Part shown: positions 39,624 through 48,231 of the stretch, piece after piece
Layout of the letters: every line of letters begins with the position of its first letter
Position numbering within the stretch: the first letter of the stretch is position 1
Source of the DNA: Pandoraea sp.
GTDB lineage: Bacteria > Pseudomonadota > Gammaproteobacteria > Burkholderiales > Burkholderiaceae
Assembly (NCBI RefSeq): GCF_004297875.1
Contig: NZ_SCSK01000004.1
Span: 1 to 64,000, forward strand
Direction of reading: 5' to 3'
DNA length: 64,000 nt
The notes under the pieces: generated by a model
What the model was told of the DNA's origin: nothing
Seen by the model: only the letters and a program-made list of their open reading frames with translations
The model's database searches: none
Made by a program: the position numbers and the translations under genes

Positions 39624-40697
39624 GTGGATAGGCTCACCGCAGCCTACGCGCTGCAGATCCTGGCGCAGCACCTCGCGCCGATCCGCGCCCTGCTGGATGA
39701 CCCCACCATTCAGGAAATCATGATCAACGCGTTTGACGACATCCGTATCGAGCGGGCCGGCGAGATCGAGCACCTGGCAGATATCCGCCTGGATGAGGCA
39801 GGTCTGTCGACCGCGATCACGATCATCGCCAACATGAACGACAAGGGCGCACCGCGCCCGATTCTCGACGCGCGCCTGGCGGGTTTGCGCATCGCCGCGG
39901 CCAAGAAGCCCATCGCCATGCGCGGCGACATGATGTGTATCCGCAAGCACGCGATGCGGCACATCACGCTGGTCGATTACCTCCAGCGTGGCGCCTTCGA
40001 CGTCGTGCCGTTCGACGAGCGCGTGAGCGGCGCCGAGCGGCGGCGCATGACGCAACTGCTCGCGGGCCTCAAGCATGGCGGCCAAGCCGTGCTGGATTTT
40101 CTGCAATGGATGATCGAGGCCCACATCAATGCCATCTTGTCTGGCTCAACCTCCGCCGGCAAGACGACCCTCCTCAATGCGTTGACCGGTGTGATTCCTG
40201 CGCATGAGCGCTTGATTACGATCGAGGACACGGGCGAACTCCAGGTGCACGTGCCCAATTACGTGTCGTTCGAGACCAACCCCGGCCAGGGCATCACGGT
40301 GCGCGACCTGGTGCGCCTGGCCCTGCGCTGCCGGCCCGACCGCATCGTCGTCGGTGAGGTGCGCGGGCCCGAGGCGTTCGATTTGCTCGACGCGTTAAAT
40401 ACCGGGCACTCGGGCTCGGCCGTGTCGTTTCACGCCGATTCGTCCGCGCTTGCCCTGCCCCGCCTCGAATCGATGATCCGCATGGCCCCCGAGACGCAGA
40501 ATTGGCCGCTCGTGGATCTGCGCCGGCAGATTGCCAACACCTTCCGCTTTGTGATTCACGCCCAGCGCGTCGGTGCGAGCCGCGGGCCGTGCGAGATCCG
40601 CGAGATTCTCGGCGTCGACGACCAGGGCCGCTACCTCACCCGTTTGCTGTTCTCCAAAATCCAACAAGAGGCATCCGCTTATGAAGAAGCTGCGTAA
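39624..40697 (+). CDS. trbB: VirB11/TrbB-type conjugation ATPase
   Basis: A 357-residue hexameric traffic ATPase on the cytoplasmic face of the channel. It has an N-terminal domain with DPTIQEIMINAFDDIRIE, Walker A GSTSAGKTT at 174-182, the Asp box ITIEDTGEL, Walker B-region RPDRIVVGEVRGPEAFDLLDAL and the His box NTGHSGSAVSFHADS. The start is the GTG at 39624, which overlaps the end of a short transglycosylase-like tail reading. First of the trb-ordered T4SS genes. Confidence 0.9.
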   Translation: MDRLTAAYALQILAQHLAPIRALLDDPTIQEIMINAFDDIRIERAGEIEHLADIRLDEAGLSTAITIIANMNDKGAPRPILDARLAGLRIAAAKKPIAMRGDMMCIRKHAMRHITLVDYLQRGAFDVVPFDERVSGAERRRMTQLLAGLKHGGQAVLDFLQWMIEAHINAILSGSTSAGKTTLLNALTGVIPAHERLITIEDTGELQVHVPNYVSFETNPGQGITVRDLVRLALRCRPDRIVVGEVRGPEAFDLLDALNTGHSGSAVSFHADSSALALPRLESMIRMAPETQNWPLVDLRRQIANTFRFVIHAQRVGASRGPCEIREILGVDDQGRYLTRLLFSKIQQEASAYEEAA

Positions 40698-41058
40698 TTT
40701 CCTGGCCCGGCGCGTCACCGACTGGCGCGATTTCAAGGCGGCAGCCCGCGCCTTCCTGAAACGACCCAGCACCCTGTCCGTCATCATCGCGGCGTTCACC
40801 GCCGGCATGCCGGTCCTGGCGCACGCCGATCTGTGGAACGGCACGCTGTGCAACGCGGCCAACCAAATCCTCGACAACGAGCTGTATACGACGGTGTCGC
40901 TCGGCTCCGCGGCGGGCATGATCATCGCGTGGATGCTCGATGACGGTAAAAGCGCGATCAAGCTCAACGCGCTGCGTATCGGCGCCGGCACGCTCGCGCT
41001 CCTGAACCTGCCGGTCGTCTACGGTGCGATTACCAATCACGCTTACGCCTGCGGTTAA
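40681..41058 (+). CDS. trbC: VirB2/TrbC-type pilin subunit
   Basis: A 125-residue candidate conjugative pilin. It has a long signal-like N-terminus (to about residue 48, PVLAHA/DL) and two hydrophobic segments (about 72-86 and 98-116). Two cysteines (CNAAN and the terminal YACG) could form a disulfide. It overlaps virB11 by 17 bases. The assignment rests on size, hydrophobicity and position between virB11 and virB3; sequence similarity to known VirB2 is weak by eye. Confidence 0.75.
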   Translation: MKKLRNFLARRVTDWRDFKAAARAFLKRPSTLSVIIAAFTAGMPVLAHADLWNGTLCNAANQILDNELYTTVSLGSAAGMIIAWMLDDGKSAIKLNALRIGAGTLALLNLPVVYGAITNHAYACG

Positions 41059-41069
41059 GCGCGCTTGCC

Positions 41070-41408
41070 ATGGCCCTCATGCCCTCCACTGAATCCGCCG
41101 ACGACACCTTGCGCGCCCAGGTGCGTAAGTCACTCCTGGAGCACAAGCTCGTGGCGGGCGCCGATCGGCGCCCCGCGGTCGTCGTGCTGGTGCTGGTGTT
41201 TCTCTTCGCCGCGGTCCTGCACAGCTACTGGCTGCTGCTGGCCTATGTGCCCATTCACTTGGTGCTGTGGCTAGCCACCCGCCGTGACCCGGATCGCTGC
41301 GACATTTATCTCAAATACCGCCATCAGCGCGACTATTACGAGCCGCGCGCCCATCCCGTGCCGCGCAACCCGCGCCCGGAGGGATTCGGACGGGGGCGCC
41401 TATGCTGA
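41070..41408 (+). CDS. trbD: VirB3/TrbD-type inner-membrane protein
   Basis: A 112-residue membrane protein. One hydrophobic hairpin (about 37-68) follows VRKSLLEHKLVAGADRRPAV, and the later RRDPDRCDIYLKYRHQRDYYEPRAHP is typical of VirB3. VirB3 works with VirB4 in pilus assembly; here it overlaps virB4 by seven bases. Confidence 0.82.
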   Translation: MALMPSTESADDTLRAQVRKSLLEHKLVAGADRRPAVVVLVLVFLFAAVLHSYWLLLAYVPIHLVLWLATRRDPDRCDIYLKYRHQRDYYEPRAHPVPRNPRPEGFGRGRLC

Positions 41409-43996
41409 ACCACACGCGCGACTTCCCCACGCACAGCGAATCGCTGCGCGACATCGAGGTCCGGCAAAACGGCAATGGCGGATCGACTTCCGAGCTGCTG
41501 CCCTGGATGTTCCAGTTCAACGATCGCGTGATCGTCAACAAGGATTCGTCGCTCTTCGCAAGCTTTGCCTATCGCGGGCCTGACACCGACAGCATCGCCG
41601 GCGCGCGGCTCGTGTCGCTCATCCAGCAACTGGTGCTGGCGCTGCGTCAGCTCAGTCGCCATCCGGCTACGCTCTGGTGGACCGTGCACCGGCGCCGGGT
41701 GAGCGACTATCCGACGCTACCCATGCCGGAGCCTTACGCCCAGGTGGTCGATGACGAGCGGCGCCATGCGTTCACGCGCGAAGCGAACTTCGTCAACGAC
41801 CATACGCTGTCCATCGCCCTCTTCGCCAATGCGGGCCTGGACCGCTTTGTCGGGCGCTTCGGTCATGCACTGCGGCAGGACAACCAGTCGGTGCCGGCCG
41901 CGCTGCTCTTTGCCGCGCGCGGCTTGTTCTCGGATCAGATGACCTTCGCCTACACCTCGCGCGAACTCCTCGGGGCCGTGGATCGCTATGAGGAGATGCT
42001 CGCCGCGCTGATTTCGGGGCTGCCGGGACTCTCCTTCCAGCGCCTCTCAGGGGCGCAGCTCGGCGGCTTCTTGCACCGCTGCTGCTCGCCCGCCTCGCGC
42101 CAGACCGGCGACGTGGTGCTGCGCGACTTTCTCGACGACACGCTATGCGACACCCGCGTGAGCCCTGGCGACGATTTTTTGTATTTCTCCTCGAACGGCA
42201 ATCGGCAACTGGCGATGGCCACCGGCATCCCGTCCGGGCACGACTTCTGGCCGGACCAGGTGGACCCGTCGACCCTCGACGATCTGCTCAAGGTGCCGGG
42301 CGAGATCACGATCTCCCAGGTCTATCGCTTGGCGCCGCGCGGTGTCACCGAGCGCTTTGTCGAGGGCATGCGTCGCTATCACGACAACCGCGCGTTGAAC
42401 CTGCGCGGCCTCGTGTCGAAGGCGCTCAACAAGAATGACCCGACTCACGTCGTGCGGGAGAACCGTGCCCGCACCGAGGCCGCCGACGAGGCGCAGACGA
42501 TTTATGAGCAGGTCTCGCGCGGGCGCGAGACCTACGGCTGGTACAACCTGACGGTGCTGGCGCACTCGCCGCACTATACGCACGACGAGGAGATACCGGC
42601 TGCCTACGAGCAACTGGTCCAGACGCAAAAAGCCGTGGAAGACGTGTTCAACGGCGCCCATTTCACGCCGGTGCGCGAGGAGGAGCATGCGCTGTCGGCC
42701 TTCTCCATCACGATTCCCGGCATGTGGCGCGAGGCGGCCCGCTGGTCGTTCATCGACAGCCAAGTGTTTGCCCGTCTCTCGCCGCTGCGCACCGTCTCGC
42801 GCGGCGATGAGATGAACGCCCATCTGTCCAAGGAGATGGGCACCCCGATTCCGGCGCTGGCCGCCCTGCCCACCGACTACGGCACGCCCTACTGGTTCAC
42901 CGGCTTCTACGAGGATCTCGGCCATGCGCTGCTCTCGGGCGAGACCGGCATGGGCAAGACGACGCTCGTCAACCTCGTCTGGACGCTGTTGAGGAAGGTT
43001 CCCGGGGCCGACGCTTTCCTGTTCGACCGGGATAACTCGTCGCGCATTCCGGTACTGTTGCAAGGCGGCCAGTATTTCGATCCGACCCAGCCCGAGCAAA
43101 CCGAGGCGCGCCTCAATCCGCTCTCGCTCCTGGCCGACGCCCGCCACTTCGAGTGGCTGATGAACTGGATCGAATCGCTCGCCTCGCTGCGCGGCTATGC
43201 GCCGACCACGGAAGATCGCCAAGATCTGGAGAAGAAACTCCTCGCCACGCGCTCGATCGATCGCGCTCACTGGCGCCTGCATGCGCTTTTTGTGTCGCTC
43301 AACGCGGGGCGTTTCAAGGACGAGCTGGGCCCCTGGGTGGGTGAGGCGACCGAAGCCCATTATTTCGACAACGTGCGGGATGTGTTCGACCAGGTCGGCG
43401 GCTTGGTCGGTTTCGAGACCGGCGCGCTGATGCAGCGCCCGAATGTGGCCGCGCCGTTCATGGCCTACGCGTTCTATCGGATTCGCGACCGGATCGAGCG
43501 CAAGAAGGCGTCCGGCAGCATCTCGCCGACGTTCATCGGCCTGCCCGAAGTCTGGCATCTGATGGACATCCCCTTTTTCGCCACGGAGATCGCCAAGTGG
43601 CTCGCGACCATGCGCAAGCTCCTGGGCATGGTGTGGATGGATGCGCAGTCGCCCGAGCGCTACATCGCCTCGTCGATCTACCCGGCGATTCGCGACAACG
43701 TCCCCACGCGCATCATCCTGCCCTACCCGGCGATGACCGAGTCGCTGCGCGCTGCATTCCGCGAGCTGGGCCTGAACGATGGCCAGATGCAGATGATCTC
43801 GCAAGGCGTCCCCAAACGCGATTACTTCATCACGAACAAGGACGGCTTCATGCGGCGCATCTCGCTCTCGCTCGATCCGCGCACGCTGGCGGTCTTGCGC
43901 AGCGAGTTGTCCGCCCAGGCGATTTTCAACCGCCATCTGGCCTCCGGCCGTGAGGACTGGCGCGAACGGTATTTCGAGGAGATGACCCGTGAATAA
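41402..43996 (+). CDS. trbE: VirB4/TrbE-type conjugation ATPase
   Basis: An 864-residue ATPase that powers pilus assembly and transfer. The N-terminal CagE/TrbE region includes TLWWTVHRRRVSDYP and LPGLSFQRLSGAQLGGFLHRC. Walker A is SGETGMGKTTLV near residue 511-521, followed by DAFLFDRDNSSRIPVLLQGGQY. The Walker B region reads PTFIGLPEVWHLM near 709-721, with Pro where Asp is usual (the Glu is kept). TMRKLLGMVWMDAQSPE and MTESLRAAFRELGL are usual late motifs. It overlaps both neighbours. Confidence 0.9.
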   Translation: MLNHTRDFPTHSESLRDIEVRQNGNGGSTSELLPWMFQFNDRVIVNKDSSLFASFAYRGPDTDSIAGARLVSLIQQLVLALRQLSRHPATLWWTVHRRRVSDYPTLPMPEPYAQVVDDERRHAFTREANFVNDHTLSIALFANAGLDRFVGRFGHALRQDNQSVPAALLFAARGLFSDQMTFAYTSRELLGAVDRYEEMLAALISGLPGLSFQRLSGAQLGGFLHRCCSPASRQTGDVVLRDFLDDTLCDTRVSPGDDFLYFSSNGNRQLAMATGIPSGHDFWPDQVDPSTLDDLLKVPGEITISQVYRLAPRGVTERFVEGMRRYHDNRALNLRGLVSKALNKNDPTHVVRENRARTEAADEAQTIYEQVSRGRETYGWYNLTVLAHSPHYTHDEEIPAAYEQLVQTQKAVEDVFNGAHFTPVREEEHALSAFSITIPGMWREAARWSFIDSQVFARLSPLRTVSRGDEMNAHLSKEMGTPIPALAALPTDYGTPYWFTGFYEDLGHALLSGETGMGKTTLVNLVWTLLRKVPGADAFLFDRDNSSRIPVLLQGGQYFDPTQPEQTEARLNPLSLLADARHFEWLMNWIESLASLRGYAPTTEDRQDLEKKLLATRSIDRAHWRLHALFVSLNAGRFKDELGPWVGEATEAHYFDNVRDVFDQVGGLVGFETGALMQRPNVAAPFMAYAFYRIRDRIERKKASGSISPTFIGLPEVWHLMDIPFFATEIAKWLATMRKLLGMVWMDAQSPERYIASSIYPAIRDNVPTRIILPYPAMTESLRAAFRELGLNDGQMQMISQGVPKRDYFITNKDGFMRRISLSLDPRTLAVLRSELSAQAIFNRHLASGREDWRERYFEEMTRE

Positions 43997-44786
43997 CGCG
44001 CGCCGAGTCCTCATGCTGACAGCTGCCGTGTGGGCCAATGCCGCTTTCGCAGGCGGCGGGCTGGGTTCGCCCACGGGCGGCGCCACGGAAGTCACGCAGT
44101 TGCTCAATCACGTGGAACTCGCCTCCTCGGTGTCGCAGCAGGCCACGATGGTCGGACAAAACGCGACCGCGCAGTTGACCCGGATTTCGCAGTTGGCCAA
44201 CCAGATCAAGAATCTGGTGCAGCTTCCGCAAAACCTGCTGGCTCAAACGCTCGCGCCATATCAACAGCAAATCGGTGACCTCAAGAGCGTGGTGCAAGCC
44301 GTCGGCTCGCTGCAAAGCGCGGCGGCCCAGACGCAAGCGCTGCTGAGCAATGGGATATCCGAGATGAACACGACCGGCATGAGCCCGCTGCAATGGCTCA
44401 ATGCCTATATCAACCTGGCTCAGCAACAAGGGGGGCAGTACAAGCAGCAGTTGGACAGCGATCTGGATACGCTGAGTAACCTCTCGCAGCAGGCGCAGCA
44501 CCTGCAGACGCTCTCGGCACAGATTCCGCAGGTCTCGGGCAACGTCCAGGGACTGCAATTGCTGAACCAGCAGGCCAACCTGCTCGGGGGCGAGATGGTG
44601 GAGTTGCGGGGCCTGGTGCAGCGCCAGGTGGTGACGCAGGAGCAGGACAAGCTCAGCGAGGCGAACGCACAGGCCGCTTCCGCGCAGGAAGAGCAGCAAC
44701 GCATACAGGCGCTGCAGAGCACGATCGATAGCGAGAAGGCCTGGACCAGCGGCGTCGGTTTCTCTCCACTTAACGACAGTCAATGA
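43989..44786 (+). CDS. trbJ: VirB5/TrbJ-type pilus-tip protein
   Basis: A 265-residue periplasmic protein. A signal peptide (to about residue 22, AFA/GG) leads into the TrbJ signature PTGGATEVTQLLNHVELASSV, then a long alpha-helical, Gln-rich coiled-coil body. VirB5 proteins cap the conjugative pilus and help attach to recipients. The GTG start at 43989 overlaps virB4. Confidence 0.88.
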   Translation: MNNARRVLMLTAAVWANAAFAGGGLGSPTGGATEVTQLLNHVELASSVSQQATMVGQNATAQLTRISQLANQIKNLVQLPQNLLAQTLAPYQQQIGDLKSVVQAVGSLQSAAAQTQALLSNGISEMNTTGMSPLQWLNAYINLAQQQGGQYKQQLDSDLDTLSNLSQQAQHLQTLSAQIPQVSGNVQGLQLLNQQANLLGGEMVELRGLVQRQVVTQEQDKLSEANAQAASAQEEQQRIQALQSTIDSEKAWTSGVGFSPLNDSQ

Positions 44787-44796
44787 GGGCCGCGCG

Positions 44797-45066
44797 ATGC
44801 TCATCAGACGTCTCCTGATTCGCCTTTGCAGTTGGCCGGAACAACGCGTGATGCTGCGCCAGCTCAAACGCCACGTGGAAGCGCGCGCGCTCGATCAGCA
44901 TGCGCCGGTGACGGACCGGCGGATCACGCGGCGCCTGCGCATGGCGTTCGTCTGGAGCGTTTTGCAATTGCAAGCCGATCAACCCGGCATGCTCGCGGCG
45001 GGGCTGGCGGCCACGACGGGACTGATCGTCGTGTGGGCGCTGCGCTGGGCCGGTTGGCTCTACTGA
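44797..45066 (+). CDS. Small membrane protein in the TrbK position
   Basis: An 89-residue protein with a basic N-terminal half (RRLLIRLCSWPEQRVMLRQLKRH) and one strong helix at the end (MLAAGLAATTGLIVVWALRWAGW). I do not recognise it. In trb operons the small gene between trbJ and trbL is trbK, the entry-exclusion lipoprotein, but this protein has no lipobox, so only position argues for a related role. Confidence 0.65.
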   Translation: MLIRRLLIRLCSWPEQRVMLRQLKRHVEARALDQHAPVTDRRITRRLRMAFVWSVLQLQADQPGMLAAGLAATTGLIVVWALRWAGWLY

Positions 45067-45075
45067 GGCACGTCG

Positions 45076-46026
45076 ATGAACACCCAGGTATTCGAGACGT
45101 TCTTTCTAGCGATGCAGCATGCGGGCCAAGCCATGTATGGGCGGTTGGTCCCGCAAGGATATGAGATCGTCGGCACGCTCGCTTTCATCATGACGGCCTG
45201 GTATCTGCTCAATCTCGTGCTGGGCGACGGCTTCGTGGATTTTGCGTCGAACATGCTCAACATGGGGATCAAAGCCGCCGTGGTGCTCGTGATGCTCGGA
45301 GGTTGGACCAGCCAATTGCAGACGCTCATCGTCAACAACACGGAGTCGATGGCTCAGACGCTTTCGGGGGGCGCGTTTGATGCACAGGCGCCGCTGGAGA
45401 CTTTGATGTCTACGGCTGAAATATTTGTACGCAGCGAAGACACCAAGTCCATGAATAAGCCACCAGCCAGTACTGGCAGTACGCTCGGTGCGATCGCCAG
45501 CATGGTTACATCGGGCGGATTCTGGGCCAATCTCGCCTCGTTATTCATTAGTTGGTTGCTCATCGGCCTCACTGTATTTTTCTTATTGATCTGCGCCTTC
45601 ATCTATATGGCGGTTATCCAGATGGGAAGCTTCCTGCTGGCGTTGGCGTTCGGCATTGGTCCCGTCATGGTCGCTTGGTACGTTTGCCCGCCGATGGAAT
45701 TTCTCTTTAACAGTTGGCTGCGATTCACGATCGGCGCCGCGTTTTATAAGCTGATCGCGATCGCGATGATGACGATCCTGGCCGTCGGCATGCCGCAGAT
45801 TGGAATACTCGCGCAGCAATACGTGGCTCAGTCAACCACGGCGGACTTCTTCGTCACCAACTATATGCCCGCCTTGGCGATCTCCATCATGTGCGCGATC
45901 GCCGCGTGGATGATGTGGCAAGTGCCTCATTACGCGGATGGCTTGGTCTCCGGAGGTACGGGCGGTCGCGTGAGTGGCCTCGGATCGGGGAGCATCGGCA
46001 AAACTTTGCTGAGAATCGCAAAATGA
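45076..46026 (+). CDS. trbL: VirB6/TrbL-type polytopic channel protein
   Basis: A 316-residue inner-membrane protein with about six helices, including the long ALFISWLLIGLTVFFLLICAFIYMAV region and GSFLLALAFGIGPVMVAWYVCPPMEFLFNSWLRFTIGA, a typical VirB6 central segment. VirB6 forms the inner-membrane path for the substrate. The C-terminus is Gly/Ser-rich. After it the co-directional run breaks for about 460 bases. Confidence 0.88.
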   Translation: MNTQVFETFFLAMQHAGQAMYGRLVPQGYEIVGTLAFIMTAWYLLNLVLGDGFVDFASNMLNMGIKAAVVLVMLGGWTSQLQTLIVNNTESMAQTLSGGAFDAQAPLETLMSTAEIFVRSEDTKSMNKPPASTGSTLGAIASMVTSGGFWANLASLFISWLLIGLTVFFLLICAFIYMAVIQMGSFLLALAFGIGPVMVAWYVCPPMEFLFNSWLRFTIGAAFYKLIAIAMMTILAVGMPQIGILAQQYVAQSTTADFFVTNYMPALAISIMCAIAAWMMWQVPHYADGLVSGGTGGRVSGLGSGSIGKTLLRIAK

Positions 46027-46052
46027 CAATTTCCAACATTCGTCGACTGGGC

Positions 46053-46271
46053 TCATACAAACAGAAGGTACCAACGCAACACTGTCGGTCCCATCAGTCC
46101 TGCCATCGCACCAATGGTTGCCCACTTGAAGCTTGGGTCCAGAGAATACATGAATCGAGAAAGGCCAATAACGAGTGTCCACCGCACGATGCCGCCGATG
46201 CCGCCCGCCAGCAGGCGCGGCAAATGAAAGACAGTCCAGGCACCCAGGAGAATTTTTGCGAAGGTTTTCAT
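46053..46271 (-). CDS. Small antisense membrane protein inside the T4SS operon
   Basis: A 72-residue protein with about two hydrophobic helices (KILLGAWTVFHLPRLLAGGIGG and WATIGAMAGLMGPTVLRWYLL). The start at 46271 has GGAG eight bases upstream. It lies opposite to all surrounding transfer genes, in the gap between virB6 and virB8. I do not recognise it. Entry-exclusion or surface proteins often sit near virB6, and accessory insertions are also common; neither is shown here. Confidence 0.6.
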   Translation of the reverse strand: MKTFAKILLGAWTVFHLPRLLAGGIGGIVRWTLVIGLSRFMYSLDPSFKWATIGAMAGLMGPTVLRWYLLFV

Positions 46272-46486
46272 GATGGTGACTCCACACAGCATTTGAATTC
46301 CGGGAGTCACTCAGGCCGCACACGTGGCGCGGGTCCTGAAGCTCCCGTCTGCCCACGCGTGGGTACGCGATATGCCGGCGATGCTCCGCCGCGCCACAAC
46401 CACCAATCAGTTCTTGTCGGATACCGAACCAGCTATCCACCGCGAACCTACGCAATCAGTCTATCACCATCTGAGGATATTTCAAG
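46272..46486. other. Gap upstream of virB8
   Basis: No convincing gene. It contains a perfect 12-base palindrome CCCACGCGTGGG (46352-46363) and, just before virB8, GAGGATATTTCAAG as ribosome site. A promoter for virB8-virB10 and for the antisense gene may lie here. Confidence 0.4.
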
Positions 46487-47257
46487 ATGCCGTTGTTAGG
46501 ACGCAAACGCCACGCCCGCGTGCCTCAGTTACCTGAGACTGAGCGGCACGCCGCGCCGCAGCCGCAGAATATCGCGCCGGCGGGCACTTCGCCCCGGGCG
46601 CTGGCCTTGTATTTCTCGGCGTTCAAGAAGCCACTGTTGACGGCCGACCGCGTCATGTGGGTGTGCGCAGCGCTCTTCGCGCTGAACGTGCTGCAAGGCG
46701 TTGCCGCCATCGTCAGCGCGCGTCGCAGCGGCCCTCAGCCCTATTTCATCGAACATGATCCCGCCTCGGGGGCCGTGTGGATCTCGGACGCCGTCTCGCA
46801 AAAGTACTCCCCCGATGCGCTGAACAAGACCTACTTCCTGCGCATTTGGGCCACCCGCGCCTGGACCATCAAGCCCGACGTCAAGCAAACCCTGAACGTC
46901 GACATCCCCGCCGCCTACGCGTGGACCATCGGCTCGGCCAAAAAGGAACTCTCCGAGTATTTCGCCAAGACCGACCGCGTCGCGGACCGGGTCGCCAACA
47001 CGCCGGGCCTCACGCGCGAAGTCATCGAGAACTCGACCTCGTTCTCGGCCGACGGCCATACCGCCTACATGTTGCTGACCTTCACCGAACGGGTGAACGG
47101 CGCGGTGACCTCTACCCAGCGCAAGATGCTCACGGCCAGCCTCCTGCTGGCTCCCGAGAAGCTCACCGACGGCGAGCGCCGCGATGACCCGATCGGCCTG
47201 CGCATCACCGACTGGACGCTCACGCCCTACTACGGCCCGGGAGGCACGCCCCAATGA
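46487..47257 (+). CDS. trbF: VirB8/TrbF-type core protein
   Basis: A 256-residue bitopic inner-membrane protein: a cytoplasmic tail, one helix near 62-82, then the periplasmic NTF2-like domain with YFIEHDPASGAVWISDAV, YFLRIWATRAWTIKPDVKQTLN and TAYMLLTFTERVNG, typical of TrbF/VirB8. It bridges the inner-membrane complex and the outer core. It overlaps virB9 by four bases. Confidence 0.88.
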   Translation: MPLLGRKRHARVPQLPETERHAAPQPQNIAPAGTSPRALALYFSAFKKPLLTADRVMWVCAALFALNVLQGVAAIVSARRSGPQPYFIEHDPASGAVWISDAVSQKYSPDALNKTYFLRIWATRAWTIKPDVKQTLNVDIPAAYAWTIGSAKKELSEYFAKTDRVADRVANTPGLTREVIENSTSFSADGHTAYMLLTFTERVNGAVTSTQRKMLTASLLLAPEKLTDGERRDDPIGLRITDWTLTPYYGPGGTPQ

Positions 47258-48231
47258 GTCCGCGCACTCTCCTCGCCGCGGGCGCCGCCCTCCTTAACCT
47301 CGCCTCGGTCGCCGCGGCCGCGCCGCGCCAGGCGCATCCGATGCCGGCCCACGCCAGCGTCGCCGCGCACGCGCATCCGAGCCCTTCGGCGGGCCCCTCG
47401 GCATTTCCCGCCATCCCCGAGCCGCTCGATCCGCGCCTGGTCACCTTTAGCTACGACGCCAATTACAGCTACCCCATTCTCACCAACCCCATTGTGCTGA
47501 CTCACCTGCAGTTCGCCCCGGACGAGCGGATCGAGGGCTATTACTTCTCCGATCTGAAGCGCTGGGATGCGAAGGTGTCGAAGGTCACCCAGCGCGATCT
47601 CTTCATCATGCCCAAGATCGATGGCGTGGACGATACCGCCACCATCATCACCAACAAGCGCCAATACGAACTGGTATTTCGCACCGTCGATGCGTCGTCG
47701 GCCTATCTGCGGGTCCAGTGGGACTATAACGACGAGGGCGATGAGGGGACTCGCGGTCCGTTCGATACCTTCACCAGCCATGGCGCGTCGCCTCAAAAGG
47801 TGAATAGCGATTCGTCTTCGCGCGCACCCCAGGAGCGCCACGCGCCGGTTGGCGAGGCTTCTCGCTCGGCCGAATGCCCGGGTCCCAGCGTCGATATCGG
47901 CAAAGTGAACTTCGACTACCGCATCGAAGGCGACGCGCCGTTCAGGCCAACGATGGTGTTCGATGACGGCAATTTCACCTGGCTCAAGATGCCGCGGCAC
48001 GTCGATCTGCCGGCCCTCTTTGCGCTGGGCAAACACGGTACGGCGCAGATCGTGAATTTCACCCCGCCTGAGCCGCACTGCGACTTCTTCCTGGTCAAGC
48101 AGACCTTCCCCTACGGCGCTCTGATGGTTCTGAACCACGCGAAGATCAAGATTTTCAACCGGCACAGCCCCGCCTGCGGCTTCTTCGGCTGCCGGGGCCG
48201 CGCCGTCAATCTGTCGCGGGAGACGCCCTGA
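47254..48231 (+). CDS. trbG: VirB9/TrbG-type outer-core protein
   Basis: A 325-residue periplasmic protein with a signal peptide (to about residue 28). The CagX/VirB9 N-domain shows VTFSYDANYSYPILTNPIVLTHLQFAPDE and DLFIMPKIDGVDDTATIITNKRQYELVF. The C-domain shows NFDYRIEGDAPFRPTMVFDDG and further strands that bind the outer-membrane part of VirB10. No VirB7-like lipoprotein is seen nearby. A second copy of the C-domain occurs two genes later, fused to TcpQ. Confidence 0.9.
   Translation: MSPRTLLAAGAALLNLASVAAAAPRQAHPMPAHASVAAHAHPSPSAGPSAFPAIPEPLDPRLVTFSYDANYSYPILTNPIVLTHLQFAPDERIEGYYFSDLKRWDAKVSKVTQRDLFIMPKIDGVDDTATIITNKRQYELVFRTVDASSAYLRVQWDYNDEGDEGTRGPFDTFTSHGASPQKVNSDSSSRAPQERHAPVGEASRSAECPGPSVDIGKVNFDYRIEGDAPFRPTMVFDDGNFTWLKMPRHVDLPALFALGKHGTAQIVNFTPPEPHCDFFLVKQTFPYGALMVLNHAKIKIFNRHSPACGFFGCRGRAVNLSRETP

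Noticed and set aside
42143..44107. 654-codon minus-strand open frame opposite virB4
   Set aside because: Arg/Gly/Val-rich shadow without motifs; virB4 on the plus strand has its ATPase motifs over the same region.
46324..46536. 70-codon plus-strand frame upstream of virB8
   Set aside because: It starts at a GTG without a good ribosome site, overlaps virB8 in another frame and has no gene-like features.
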